In this document: positions 6,180 through 14,993 of the stretch, piece after piece | Position numbering within the stretch: the first letter of the stretch is position 1 | Layout: each line of letters begins with the position of its first letter | Assembly: GCF_022410465.1 (NCBI RefSeq) | Contig: NZ_JAJSON010000014.1 | Location: 1 to 64,000, forward strand | Origin: Christiangramia crocea | GTDB lineage: Bacteria; Bacteroidota; Bacteroidia; Flavobacteriales; Flavobacteriaceae | Length of the DNA stretch: 64,000 nucleotides | Direction: 5' to 3' | The notes under the pieces: generated by a model | The model's input: only the letters and a program-made list of their open reading frames with translations | Database searches by the model: none | Told to the model about the DNA's origin: nothing | Program-made: the position numbers and the translations under genes

Positions 6180-7035
6180 ACAAGTAATTTATCCTGAGAA
6201 TATCTATAATACTCAGTTCATTTCTAGGGGTTAATGGTACGCCATTCTGAAGGGTAACGGTATATTCTCCATTCTTAGAAAAGGCTTTAGGGTGTGATCG
6301 GGTAATACTGTAAAAATCAAACATACCTGAACTAATATACCCCTCTACGGGTTCAAATACCGGGAAAGCACTTTCATATATATTTTCCCAATGGATTGTG
6401 ATATAATCATAGGCATCGGGACGTTGATCTTCATTCTCTAATCCTGCGAGTATTGCAGCCATACCTAGAATTACTTTTTTTTCTGCTTCTTTCGGCACTT
6501 TGAAATTCTGAATACCGCCTTTCATACCTCTATGAGTAGAGCCATACATGAAAGCAGGAAAGACAGAAACCCCCTGATAACTAAATTCCTGTAAGGCATC
6601 TTCATTAGGGTATTCCCGAAACTCTATATTTGTCTGTGCTGAGAATTCTGCAAAAGCTTCCCGGATAGATTCTTGCTGTTCAGCATCAAAATCATAGCTT
6701 TTCTCTGCTCTGAAGTAATAAGGGATAATCGTTTGGCCATTTTCTTTTTTATGCCATAATGCAGGCCACTCGGCAGCATCAATAGCATCCTTAATGCCTT
6801 GAACTTCTTCCTGTGTTAATCCCTCTACAAGTTCGTATTGTTCGGGTTCCTGCGTTTCCGGGGTTGCTTCCGGTGTTTCCTCAACCGTTTCTTCAGAAGT
6901 TGCTTCAGGTTCTGCTTCCGGTTCGGGTTTCACATCCTGTACAACCTGTGCTTCCTGAATTTCTTCTACAAAAGCAAGTTCATCTGTACTACATGAGAAT
7001 AGTAGTATCGTAAATAATAGAATCAATCGTTTCAT
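6169..7035 (-). CDS. Astacin-like lipoprotein lacking all catalytic residues (pseudoprotease)
   Basis: Signal peptide MKRLILLFTILLFSC with lipid Cys15 and an acidic STDE after it, then a Glu/Pro-rich linker (about 25-70). Residues 100-288 follow the astacin (M12A) pattern: IPYYF at 104, ENEDQRPDAYDYITIHWENI at 200-219, FDFYSI at 239-244, AFSKNG at 251-256, and LSIIDILRINYLY at the end. At the zinc site (HExxHxxGxxHE) this protein has G191, M192, I195, G198, N201, E202: all three His and the catalytic Glu are replaced, only the Gly and last Glu remain. A binding or scaffold role is therefore more likely than proteolysis. Preceded by 7032-7148 with an ATGA overlap. Confidence 0.72.
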   Translation of the reverse strand: MKRLILLFTILLFSCSTDELAFVEEIQEAQVVQDVKPEPEAEPEATSEETVEETPEATPETQEPEQYELVEGLTQEEVQGIKDAIDAAEWPALWHKKENGQTIIPYYFRAEKSYDFDAEQQESIREAFAEFSAQTNIEFREYPNEDALQEFSYQGVSVFPAFMYGSTHRGMKGGIQNFKVPKEAEKKVILGMAAILAGLENEDQRPDAYDYITIHWENIYESAFPVFEPVEGYISSGMFDFYSITRSHPKAFSKNGEYTVTLQNGVPLTPRNELSIIDILRINYLYAD

Positions 7036-7148
7036 TTTATCCTTCTTTTAAAGTACCCTTTCGGGTCGATTATAAATAGTGTCACGCCTAAAATCACAAG
7101 TAAGATCAAGGCTTGAATCATGTCTGGGTGTTCTAGTAGTGTTTTCAT
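7032..7148 (-). CDS. Small membrane protein (38 aa)
   Basis: The product starts MKTLLEHPDMIQALILLVIL; one helix spans about 10-28, followed by a basic tail (KRRIK). Its TGA overlaps the ATG of the pseudo-astacin gene (ATGA), and it starts 2 nt after the SGNH protein stop. Function unknown; could be a small holin-like or coupling peptide. Confidence 0.5.
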   Translation of the reverse strand: MKTLLEHPDMIQALILLVILGVTLFIIDPKGYFKRRIK

Positions 7149-7150
7149 AT

Positions 7151-8419
7151 CTAAGCTGCTAAGGTTCTTGTATATCCTATTAAATAATCACTATCAGTAT
7201 TAGCACCGTCCACGGATTTAACCCTGAAATAATATAGAGTGTCGGGATCTTTACCGGCTATGGTTATATTGCTGCCGTTAAAATTCTGGCTCGTTCCTAC
7301 TATATTTGTGAAGTAGGGGTCTGTTGCTAAGTCAAAATCTACATTCACCCCAGTAGGTCGCTCCCAATAAGGTCGAACACTTGTGGTAGTAACATCAAAT
7401 CTTAAATTAACAGGAGTTACTAAAGAACTTCCCGGAGTTCTAACAAATAACACATCACTTTTATGCTCATTCCCATTAGCGTAAACCGCACCCACGGTAA
7501 GCACATACGGCTGCCCTTCCACTAAATTAGTTATGTTCTTGCTTGTCGTATTAGAAGTGGCTATTAAATTAGCGTTTTTATATATTCTATATTCTGAAAC
7601 CGGATAAGCAGGGGCAGTCCAGCTTAAATCTAAACTATTTGCAAGTACATTGGAAGTCGCTAAATTAGACGGTGCATATTGTGTAGGGGCTATATTTAAA
7701 AGTTCCTTAATCTTCCGAATAACTAAATGCTGCACAACGGTATATCCTGCATCCGTCTTGTGCGTGGAATCCACAAAATAATTATTATCTTTTACTTCAT
7801 CCCTGCCACCTCCGATATGTGGGGCATCCATTAAATTAATATGAATATCCCAGGGCATTGTATTAATATCCGCTCCCTCAACCAAGTTCACAAAGTCCGT
7901 TAATCTATCGTGATACCCTCCGGGGTCATTCGGGGTAATTACTCCTGAAATTCCCCTAAATACCCCATCAGCATCTTTTTTAAGATATGGTGGAGTAATC
8001 AGAATAATCAAATCATACCCTGCATCCCTTCTACCTTGTGCATAGTTTTGGGTTCTGGTAAAATGATCTGCCCCCGTACCGCTTGAATACATTTGGTTTA
8101 CCGTTTCCCAGAATACTAGAATGTTCAACTTACTTACATCTACAAGCGGGTCAATTTGTGTAGCTGCATCGGCTATCATTTGGTCTAGGGTCTGACCGCC
8201 CACTCCAAAAGATGCAAATGATAAAGAATTAAAAGATTTAGCAAAATGATCTTTAACCTTTCGTGGATAGTATTGAACTATATTCGTTCCCGTTCCCTCG
8301 GTTAGACTGTTTCCGTCAATGGTCAATACCGCATCTCCCACTTGATTAGGTGCAGGAATAGGTTCAGAGTTATATGCAGAACTTGAAGCGGCTAATTTGG
8401 CGAAATAAAATAAACTCAT
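7151..8419 (-). CDS. Tail-associated SGNH-type hydrolase with FN3 domains (422 aa)
   Basis: The N-terminal domain (about 25-245) has DGNSLTEG as a variant GDS block with the nucleophile Ser, FGVGGQT as the block II Gly, and a late D-x-x-H (DSTHKTDAG), fitting an SGNH/GDSL esterase fold. Two fibronectin-III-like domains follow (about 250-335 and 335-422, with PSNLATSNVLANSLDLSWTA). Such tail enzymes usually remove acyl groups from surface glycans (family knowledge). It overlaps the next gene by one base and is the last of the fibre-type genes before the lysis block. Confidence 0.75.
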   Translation of the reverse strand: MSLFYFAKLAASSSAYNSEPIPAPNQVGDAVLTIDGNSLTEGTGTNIVQYYPRKVKDHFAKSFNSLSFASFGVGGQTLDQMIADAATQIDPLVDVSKLNILVFWETVNQMYSSGTGADHFTRTQNYAQGRRDAGYDLIILITPPYLKKDADGVFRGISGVITPNDPGGYHDRLTDFVNLVEGADINTMPWDIHINLMDAPHIGGGRDEVKDNNYFVDSTHKTDAGYTVVQHLVIRKIKELLNIAPTQYAPSNLATSNVLANSLDLSWTAPAYPVSEYRIYKNANLIATSNTTSKNITNLVEGQPYVLTVGAVYANGNEHKSDVLFVRTPGSSLVTPVNLRFDVTTTSVRPYWERPTGVNVDFDLATDPYFTNIVGTSQNFNGSNITIAGKDPDTLYYFRVKSVDGANTDSDYLIGYTRTLAA

Positions 8420-10608
8420 TATATATTCCTGCTTAGGTTAGTTTCTAAAGTGTTGATTGCATTTACTAAGGTGGTCACTTCTGAATCTGAAAGATTCTTA
8501 TGGTAAACAGTAGTTCCGATTGTACCGTTTAAGAAGTTAATTGTACTTGTTCCTAATCTATTTTGAGCACCTTCATAAGCATTATAATTCGGAAATGCTC
8601 CGGCTGCATCTAAACCTCCTGTTGTGTTTAGCGTTCCGTCTTTATAATATTTTGAAGTATCATTTATCCTCTGCATGGTATGAATACCCTTTGAGGTAAT
8701 TGCACTATTACTAATAATTTCTTTTGTAAACCTAGCGGTCACTTTATCAATACTTCCGAACCACTTTACAAACAGTTGCACCATATAGTTTCCTGCATTG
8801 TTTTCATCCACACCTATAAGAGCCGAAAAATCTGTATCTGAGGTAGCTGAAACAGCATTAGCTACTGCTGTAACTCCTACATCGTTTTTTCCACTTACTG
8901 CATTAGCAAAAAAGTTAAATCCAGAATTAAAATAAGTATTTGTTCCATTTCCTACTGCCCCTTTATTATTATGTGTCCAAGTACCTCCAAAAATTCCTGA
9001 AGAAGCAGGGGTAATTAAATCAATAGCTTGTTGGGTAGCATTACTTCCTATTTTTAGATAAATTTTAAAGGATTTAGTTAACAGTCCTGCCGTTTTCAGG
9101 GTAGAAACAAAGGTGTCCACTTCCTGCCATACTTGAGTATTTGTCTTACTTGGATAAATAGAAGCGTTTGCATCATCTGGAATACCTACTGCGTTCATGA
9201 ACGCTGTTGTCTTAGCTTCGTAAGCTGAAGCGGCAGTAGTTGTCACATCAACTTTAGTTGGGGAAGCCTGAAGGTTTGGCGTTCCCTCATCATCTTCTGC
9301 CACTATATATACATCATAAGGAGTAGAACCTGAAACCCCTGAGTTTACTGTAACTGTATAGGTCGTGCTTGCGGCTGCTACTGCTACATTTCCTGCAAAT
9401 AATTGCCCTGTTCCTCCTGAGCCTGTTCCGGCTTTCACTTCAGCACTTGTTGGGGCTGCTGCTCCGTCTGCAACTACTACCACATAAGCTGTTCCTGGTT
9501 CGTCTAATTGTACCTGAACATCAAAAGAGGTTTCTGCTACATTAGCCGTTTGAGGATAAGTAGCGATAAAAGTTGGTGCTGTGGTGTCTGCGGCGGCTGC
9601 TTCATTTACGGTAATTGTAAATTGCTCATCAAACGTAAGTCCTCCACTATCAGTTGTTCTTATGGTAACAGTCAGTGTGGTATTATTAGCGTACACAATT
9701 TGGTTTGTGTCGGCTACTTGTAATTGATCTCCAACTACTTTAAATGCTCCTGCTACCTGTTGGGTAACTATTGAGTAAGTCATAGCCCCACCTTCTGTAT
9801 CGGTAGTGGTGAATGTTCCTATTACCGTATCATTGGCCGCATCTTCATCTACTGAATTAGCGGATAAGGTTATATCTGTTGGGGCGGTGTTTCCGGCTGT
9901 AACTTCATTCACAGTAATACTAACTGTTACCGTGTTACCATCTACTGTACCGTCATTAGATTTATAAGTAAAGCTATCTGAACCGAAATAATCAGTATTA
10001 GGCGTGTAAGTAAATGAACCATCAGCATTTAAAGTTAATACTCCATTAGTTACATCACTCACTAAAATAGCGGTTAATGAATCGGCATCTGCATCGGTAT
10101 CATTCGCTAATACTCCGGGGGCTGCAACATTTAAGACTTGGTTTTCATCTACTGAATAACTATCTGCACTTGTTACAGGGGCGGTATTACTTGGTGCTGG
10201 CTGATTAGCATATACAGGCTGAAAATTACTATCGAGTACCGTTAGAATAATTCGTATATGAGTATCACTTAAATATTGGTAGTCTATTTCATTCCATTGG
10301 TTTACATCGGTGCTAATAGTAGCTCCGGCAGGTAATACCGTTCCTAAATTAGTTAAGGCATTGGTAGCAATAGAACCGCCTTTAACTCTTACGTTTCCGG
10401 TAGCCCCTCTTTTTTTAGCCGTGCTTAATGTTAATGAAGTAATCTCTGCCCCTGTGTAATCATTATAGGGTTGAAAATCACCTGAAACGTCTAATTCTCC
10501 TGTGAAGTTGGCAAAATCAGCCACCTGGTAGTCCTGACCATCTGAACCGTAAATCTCCTTTACGACTACTTGTACGATTTCCCCGCTTTCGTTTACTATT
10601 ACACTCAT
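8419..10608 (-). CDS. Large tail protein with cadherin-like/VCBS-type domains (729 aa)
   Basis: After an N-terminal segment of about 140 residues come tandem Ig-like modules: a VCBS/cadherin-type repeat (about 140-240, with LANDTDADADSLTAI and GSFTYTPN), a cadherin-like repeat (about 241-338, TAPTDITLSANSVDED), and another Ig-like module (about 342-455). The C-terminal 260 residues resemble a lectin/LamG-type jelly roll (NTYFNSGFNFFANAV). The Asp-rich loops suggest calcium-stiffened rods presenting a glycan-binding tip (inference). Sits between the BppU-like and SGNH genes. Confidence 0.7.
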   Translation of the reverse strand: MSVIVNESGEIVQVVVKEIYGSDGQDYQVADFANFTGELDVSGDFQPYNDYTGAEITSLTLSTAKKRGATGNVRVKGGSIATNALTNLGTVLPAGATISTDVNQWNEIDYQYLSDTHIRIILTVLDSNFQPVYANQPAPSNTAPVTSADSYSVDENQVLNVAAPGVLANDTDADADSLTAILVSDVTNGVLTLNADGSFTYTPNTDYFGSDSFTYKSNDGTVDGNTVTVSITVNEVTAGNTAPTDITLSANSVDEDAANDTVIGTFTTTDTEGGAMTYSIVTQQVAGAFKVVGDQLQVADTNQIVYANNTTLTVTIRTTDSGGLTFDEQFTITVNEAAAADTTAPTFIATYPQTANVAETSFDVQVQLDEPGTAYVVVVADGAAAPTSAEVKAGTGSGGTGQLFAGNVAVAAASTTYTVTVNSGVSGSTPYDVYIVAEDDEGTPNLQASPTKVDVTTTAASAYEAKTTAFMNAVGIPDDANASIYPSKTNTQVWQEVDTFVSTLKTAGLLTKSFKIYLKIGSNATQQAIDLITPASSGIFGGTWTHNNKGAVGNGTNTYFNSGFNFFANAVSGKNDVGVTAVANAVSATSDTDFSALIGVDENNAGNYMVQLFVKWFGSIDKVTARFTKEIISNSAITSKGIHTMQRINDTSKYYKDGTLNTTGGLDAAGAFPNYNAYEGAQNRLGTSTINFLNGTIGTTVYHKNLSDSEVTTLVNAINTLETNLSRNI

Positions 10609-10937
10609 ATTGATACAGATTCAGCTATTGTAAATTTTCCTTTTAGGTATTTCTTAGGCTCACCATTCAAACTCACGAACAAGTCATATACATATTGGTA
10701 AACCGGGTAATCAGCAACAAAACCCGGTATCGTAATCTCACCATTAACCCCGTCAGAAACAACGGGTGCAAAGTCTATCACTACACTACCATTAGCATCT
10801 TTCTTCCCGTGCATGGTAAGCGTTGCCCCAGTAATATCAATAGGGTTGCTTGCCCCGTCAAGTATTTGAAAGGTCATAGGCTTGAAATACGTACCCCGAC
10901 CTATTGGGTTGAAATCATATATATCTACTTGTTCCAT
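10605..10937 (-). CDS. BppU-like baseplate/fibre adaptor (110 aa)
   Basis: The single beta-sandwich-like domain resembles the N-terminal domain of BppU-type baseplate proteins: GRGTYFKPMTFQILDGASNPIDITGATLTM, a glycine-rich turn, then DYPVYQYVYDLFVSLNG and KKYLKGKFTI. Such domains attach receptor-binding proteins to the tail tip. Stop and next ATG overlap by 4 bp, so it is coupled to the cadherin-domain protein. Confidence 0.6.
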   Translation of the reverse strand: MEQVDIYDFNPIGRGTYFKPMTFQILDGASNPIDITGATLTMHGKKDANGSVVIDFAPVVSDGVNGEITIPGFVADYPVYQYVYDLFVSLNGEPKKYLKGKFTIAESVSI

Positions 10938-10962
10938 GTTCTTATATTTAGTAGTAGTGTTT

Positions 10963-12234
10963 TCATATCAAAAATTTGTTATCTGTCAATATATATGGGA
11001 ATTTACCAGGCGAATCTGAACCCCCTATAATATATTCACCTGTTATGTCGTTCAAGTTCCAGGGCAATATTGCCCTATCTACCGCATCTGTTTCTCCTGT
11101 TTCATTTATTTGATAGAAAAACTTAACGTTCTCAAAATTCAGGTCACACGCATAAATAAGTCTGTTTCCTAATACTGTAATCTGTTCTTCGGGCTGCGCT
11201 AAAACCACAATATTACTCCCATTATAAAACAGTTGTAAATGGGTAATATTAGCTACTCTTGGGTTATTGCTCATTTCAAAACTTACAGGATATTCCGTTT
11301 GAATTCCCGAATCTATTTTTAGAAATTTCCAAACACTATTTGTTGCATCGAAATAACTGTTGTAGATTACATCATCTTTTACAAATCCATTAAAGAAACC
11401 TGCGTATTCCGTTGTATTTGAAATACTTCCTGCTATCATGCAATTCGCTTCCAGCTCCGCTTCAGTCAATACGCCATTAACATCTATATTTTTAGAAAAA
11501 CTTTCTGAAAGATTATAAAAAGTTGTAAAGTCCTGAGTTTTGTAAACTGCCTGAGCAAAAAATGTTGTAGGGTTGCTGGAATCATACCGAAGATTAACGG
11601 CAAAATAAAACCATGAGTTAGTACCGTAGTAAAACGGTGTTGACGGATAATGCCTTGTCTGTGTTACTCCATAATCTGCATCGGTAGTTATTTTAGTAGT
11701 CCATGTAGTGAAATCATTAACATCACTATAAGTAATTACTTGTGACATATTCGTTGCGCCACTAAAGGTCTGCCTACTTGCAATAACTATTCTACTATTT
11801 ATATATCTTGTGCTTACATATCCAAAAGACCCCCCTGTTATAGTATGAAATAAAGTAAACCCATCTTCTATACTTTCAGCTACATTGCTTTTCCAGATAT
11901 TAATTGGAGCACCATGACCATTTACCTGGAATACATAAATAAAACCATCAATAACCAATACGGCAGGCCATTGGTGTTCTAATCCTGAAGGATCGGGAGC
12001 CGTGGTCGTTCCAACCTTTGCAAATTTTATAGCTCCGTTTTTATACTGTACAATTAGCGGACTGTTATTCGTTGAACTATCCTCATACCCTGTTACATAA
12101 GTAGCCCCGTTATACCATGCCGATGTTGGCGTACAAAGGGCATAATTACCAGATAAATACATATCTGTTGCATTTTCAAAAATCTGCTTCTCGAAAATAT
12201 CACTGGTCAGGCTATGGAAATAATCTACTAGCAT
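10963..12234 (-). CDS. Predicted beta-propeller tail protein, BNR-type (possible polysaccharide lyase or depolymerase)
   Basis: The 423-aa product has no signal peptide and a repeating beta pattern. The block LEHQWPAVLVIDGFIYVFQV followed by NGHGAPINIWKS resembles the His-x-x-Pro and Gly-His-Gly blocks of BNR_4-type seven-bladed propellers, a fold including ulvan-lyase-like and sialidase-like enzymes. Aromatic-rich blades follow (TYSDVNDFTTWTTK, NSWFYFAVNLRYDSS). Placement among tail fibre genes suggests a capsule- or exopolysaccharide-degrading tailspike. Catalysis is inferred; a purely binding propeller is the alternative. Confidence 0.6.
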   Translation of the reverse strand: MLVDYFHSLTSDIFEKQIFENATDMYLSGNYALCTPTSAWYNGATYVTGYEDSSTNNSPLIVQYKNGAIKFAKVGTTTAPDPSGLEHQWPAVLVIDGFIYVFQVNGHGAPINIWKSNVAESIEDGFTLFHTITGGSFGYVSTRYINSRIVIASRQTFSGATNMSQVITYSDVNDFTTWTTKITTDADYGVTQTRHYPSTPFYYGTNSWFYFAVNLRYDSSNPTTFFAQAVYKTQDFTTFYNLSESFSKNIDVNGVLTEAELEANCMIAGSISNTTEYAGFFNGFVKDDVIYNSYFDATNSVWKFLKIDSGIQTEYPVSFEMSNNPRVANITHLQLFYNGSNIVVLAQPEEQITVLGNRLIYACDLNFENVKFFYQINETGETDAVDRAILPWNLNDITGEYIIGGSDSPGKFPYILTDNKFLI

Positions 12235-14648
12235 TATGGGTTAAGTGTTGAGTAATCGTAATCGGTTAAATGCAAATTATCAAGGTTTGCAACAGTTCCA
12301 GAAATAGTATCATTAGCCCTGAAAATATTGATATAATAGGTATTTGTATTGCAGGATTCAGTTGCTAATAAACTCCATGCTGAATTTTCCCATATATAAA
12401 GCTGTGCCGTTGTTCCGTTTACTACAATTTTAAAGCTGTTATTTATGGATTTTGTAAATGACACATTAGATGTCAAAGTTCCACTCTTTTTAATAGCGAA
12501 CCTTACAAGGCTCGGATCTGGATCAGATTGCAGTCTAATTAAATCATTCGTATTTGCTATTTTAAATTGAATACCATAGAAAGTATCGTTTACAGGATTT
12601 TTAGAAACATCGAATTTCAATACTCTTAATCCTGATGCTGTATTAACTGTTAATACAGAATCAAGCCCGGCCTCCGTTACTCCTGTTGTTTTAGTATTTA
12701 AATCTGTGAATATTAATTCATCATTCTGTGTTACACTTATATCAGTACCACTTCCATAAACTGTCCATTTACCAGTATCAATAGTAGTTCCTGTGAACGT
12801 ATCAGAAAGCAATGGAATACTGGTGGTGACGCTTGTTGTGGCTAAATCACTATCTGCATTTAATGAGCCTTGAGCAAGTAACCAATAATAATAAAGAGTA
12901 TCAGCGGTTAATCCTGTATCAGAATAACTATTAGTACCTCCTGAGTAAATTTCTGAAGCCGTTGTAAAATCATTTGAAGTCGACCTGTAAAGAATATAAT
13001 TATTAGCACCTGTAACGGCATCCCATGAAAGACTTACTTCGGTTTCAGAAACAACAGAACCTGTAAAATTCTCCGGGGTTGCAATTTGAGGTCTATTATC
13101 AACGGTTTTATTTAAACTGTAACCATCCCCTCGCCAGTAGAACCACCAAGCGCACAATTTAGCAGCCTGAAATCTCCCTGACTGAAATATATTATTTGCC
13201 CCTGAAATTGTTGGTTCTGCACTAGCGTTTACATACACTACAACCGTAGTTCCTAAAACCGCCCCTGTAGGGTCTATTGTAATATTTCCACTTATAGGGG
13301 CTGATTTATTATATATGTGATCTTGTGTGAAATTAATTGTAGTTCCGGTTTCTTCTGTGGTTGATGAACCGCCTGCTTCTGAAACCGTCAAATCTACATT
13401 CCCTGAAGGGTCAGGTGTTACAGGTGTGCCGCCGTTTACTGATACGCTTTTTACTACTTCTGAATCTAAGGTGTTAAATTCTGTTCGGGTCACATAATCC
13501 CCGGTGGGTGCGCTTGTTCCTTCCCCCCCCAAGAATCTGACTTTATCTAAATAAAATTTAAAACCAGCTACGTCATTCACAATCTGAACCGCATAAATAC
13601 TTACTAACTGATTAGTAGATATGCTTTGTGTGATTGTCTGGTAACTTGTAATATTAGCAGGATCAAATCCTGTTGGGGTAGGCAGTATATAACTCTCTGT
13701 TCTCCCGTTAGATTTCTTTCCAAGTAATGTGACATGGAAATTACCCCCGGCAGTTATATTTTGTATATCTAACTGAATTTCTTTTGCATCGGCAATAGGT
13801 AAATCTGTTCCTAAACTAAGCACAATAGCTTGGCTTACTGAAAGCTCTCCTACTACTTTAATAGCTTTAGTTCCTGAAGATGGGTTTTCTGTATTATCAA
13901 AATCAAAATCTACACCTCCTGAAGTATCTGTTTCCCCTCCGGCTGTTCCTAAGTTTTCATCATAAAGGGTTTTGATATTGATATTTGCCGGGGTGGTTGC
14001 TCCGGCTGGTATGTCTACTGTCGCCCCTTTAAGGTAAATAGAGAAATCAACATCAGGTTCTGCCGGGTTGGGTGACGGTATACCTGTTAATACCTCTATT
14101 TGTTCCGTTTGTATATTAACTACAAAGGTGTCTTTTCTAGGATTTGTTGGGTCAGCAGCAGCTAACGTGATTTGTCTGGAATCACTATAAGAAACCCCGT
14201 CAACCGTAAAGTTAAACGTAGGATTAAAGGTTAATCCTGAATCATAACCTAATACCCAGGAATCAATACGAGTTGGGGAAGCCTGACCACCTAAAAGACT
14301 TTCAGCGTAGGCATTTGCTCCTTCAATGGCAGTGTTTAGTTCTGTTTGAGTAACTCCGGTTACATCTGCTAAAACCACAAACTCCCATCCTGATTCATCT
14401 TCTTTAATCTTGGCAATTTTCCCTTTTTGCCCTAACAGGGAATCTGGAAAATCCGTTAAATCAGTTGTTTTGCTTGGCGGCTCACCTGTGAAGGTAATAG
14501 CACTTTTAGAGATCAACTTAAACTTAGATACGTCCGGATCCCAGACTAAAAAAGACTTGTTACTTGCTAAGGTATTAAGAATAGGAAGCTCCCCCCCGTC
14601 TTTAGAGTTTTCGATGATCTGGAGCAGTAGTTCTAGTGCTTCGTTCAT
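12234..14648 (-). CDS. Multidomain tail fibre/tip protein with FN3 domain (804 aa)
   Basis: An N-terminal attachment region (about 1-120) includes LGQKGKIAKIKEDESGWEFVVL. A jelly-roll-like region (about 240-375) and a Gly/Ser-rich linker follow. One clear FN3 domain (about 525-615) contains VSLSWDAVTGANNYILYRST and ADTLYYYWLLA. A LamG-like C-terminal domain is at about 615-804 (FTGTTIDTGKWTVYGSG). Likely host-surface binding. It starts the fibre cassette after a gap at 14649-14735 carrying promoter-like elements in both directions; TAAATTTG lies 7 nt before the ATG. Confidence 0.7.
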   Translation of the reverse strand: MNEALELLLQIIENSKDGGELPILNTLASNKSFLVWDPDVSKFKLISKSAITFTGEPPSKTTDLTDFPDSLLGQKGKIAKIKEDESGWEFVVLADVTGVTQTELNTAIEGANAYAESLLGGQASPTRIDSWVLGYDSGLTFNPTFNFTVDGVSYSDSRQITLAAADPTNPRKDTFVVNIQTEQIEVLTGIPSPNPAEPDVDFSIYLKGATVDIPAGATTPANINIKTLYDENLGTAGGETDTSGGVDFDFDNTENPSSGTKAIKVVGELSVSQAIVLSLGTDLPIADAKEIQLDIQNITAGGNFHVTLLGKKSNGRTESYILPTPTGFDPANITSYQTITQSISTNQLVSIYAVQIVNDVAGFKFYLDKVRFLGGEGTSAPTGDYVTRTEFNTLDSEVVKSVSVNGGTPVTPDPSGNVDLTVSEAGGSSTTEETGTTINFTQDHIYNKSAPISGNITIDPTGAVLGTTVVVYVNASAEPTISGANNIFQSGRFQAAKLCAWWFYWRGDGYSLNKTVDNRPQIATPENFTGSVVSETEVSLSWDAVTGANNYILYRSTSNDFTTASEIYSGGTNSYSDTGLTADTLYYYWLLAQGSLNADSDLATTSVTTSIPLLSDTFTGTTIDTGKWTVYGSGTDISVTQNDELIFTDLNTKTTGVTEAGLDSVLTVNTASGLRVLKFDVSKNPVNDTFYGIQFKIANTNDLIRLQSDPDPSLVRFAIKKSGTLTSNVSFTKSINNSFKIVVNGTTAQLYIWENSAWSLLATESCNTNTYYINIFRANDTISGTVANLDNLHLTDYDYSTLNP

Positions 14649-14670
14649 TTATATCAAATTTACTATTTTT

Positions 14671-14683
14671 ATTTAGACTAAAT
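14671..14683. promoter_or_regulatory. Palindrome between late gene and + strand moron
   Basis: ATTTAGACTAAAT is a perfect 13-bp palindrome around one central base. It lies 22 bp upstream of the fibre gene start on the - strand and 40 bp upstream of the + strand -7 box. Half-site TTTAG/CTAAA recurs in the dyads at 29484-29500 and 29563-29577. Confidence 0.4.
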
Positions 14684-14723
14684 TAAAATAAGGACAAAAA
14701 GTTTTACTTATTTAACATTTTCG

Positions 14724-14731
14724 TATATTTA
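14724..14731 (+). promoter_or_regulatory. Promoter -7 box of moron gene
   Basis: TATATTTA matches TAnnTTTG in seven of eight positions and ends 4 nt before the ATG at 14736, so the transcript would be nearly leaderless. A T-rich stretch (GTTTTAC) lies about 18 bp upstream as a possible -33 element. Confidence 0.45.
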
Positions 14732-14735
14732 CTAA

Positions 14736-14993
14736 ATGCTTTATACTCTAGGCTTTATAATGCTGACCTGGCTTTTTTATAAATATGTTTTCAATCGAAA
14801 ACCTAAAGATTCTTTTGCACCTAACTCAAAGGAATTAATGAAAAAATATCCTTTTTTAACCGATGAAAACATTACTAACGGTTATACCTATAAAAAACCA
14901 AAACAAACCAATATTCAAATAAATATCACTCATAACCATTTACATATTCACCCTACAACTTCAGGAAGCCAACACCCCCCGAATCAACATTAA
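14736..14993 (+). CDS. Probable moron: small membrane-anchored protein (85 aa)
   Basis: MLYTLGFIMLTWLFYKYVFN is an N-terminal membrane helix, followed by a basic, Pro/Asn/His-rich tail (NITHNHLHIHPTTSGSQHPP). It runs against all neighbours, has its own -7 box, and its last 41 bp overlap the 3' end of the convergent tail gene 14953-16968. An autonomous single gene inside a late operon is the usual form of a lysogenic-conversion gene. Function unknown; the His-rich tail could bind metal. Confidence 0.6.
   Translation: MLYTLGFIMLTWLFYKYVFNRKPKDSFAPNSKELMKKYPFLTDENITNGYTYKKPKQTNIQINITHNHLHIHPTTSGSQHPPNQH

Noticed and set aside
8419-10608. Direct-repeat or CRISPR-like appearance of repeated Gly/Thr/Asp codons
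   Set aside because: The repetition arises from tandem Ig/cadherin domains; there are no equal-length repeats with unique spacers. No CRISPR array was found anywhere in the window.
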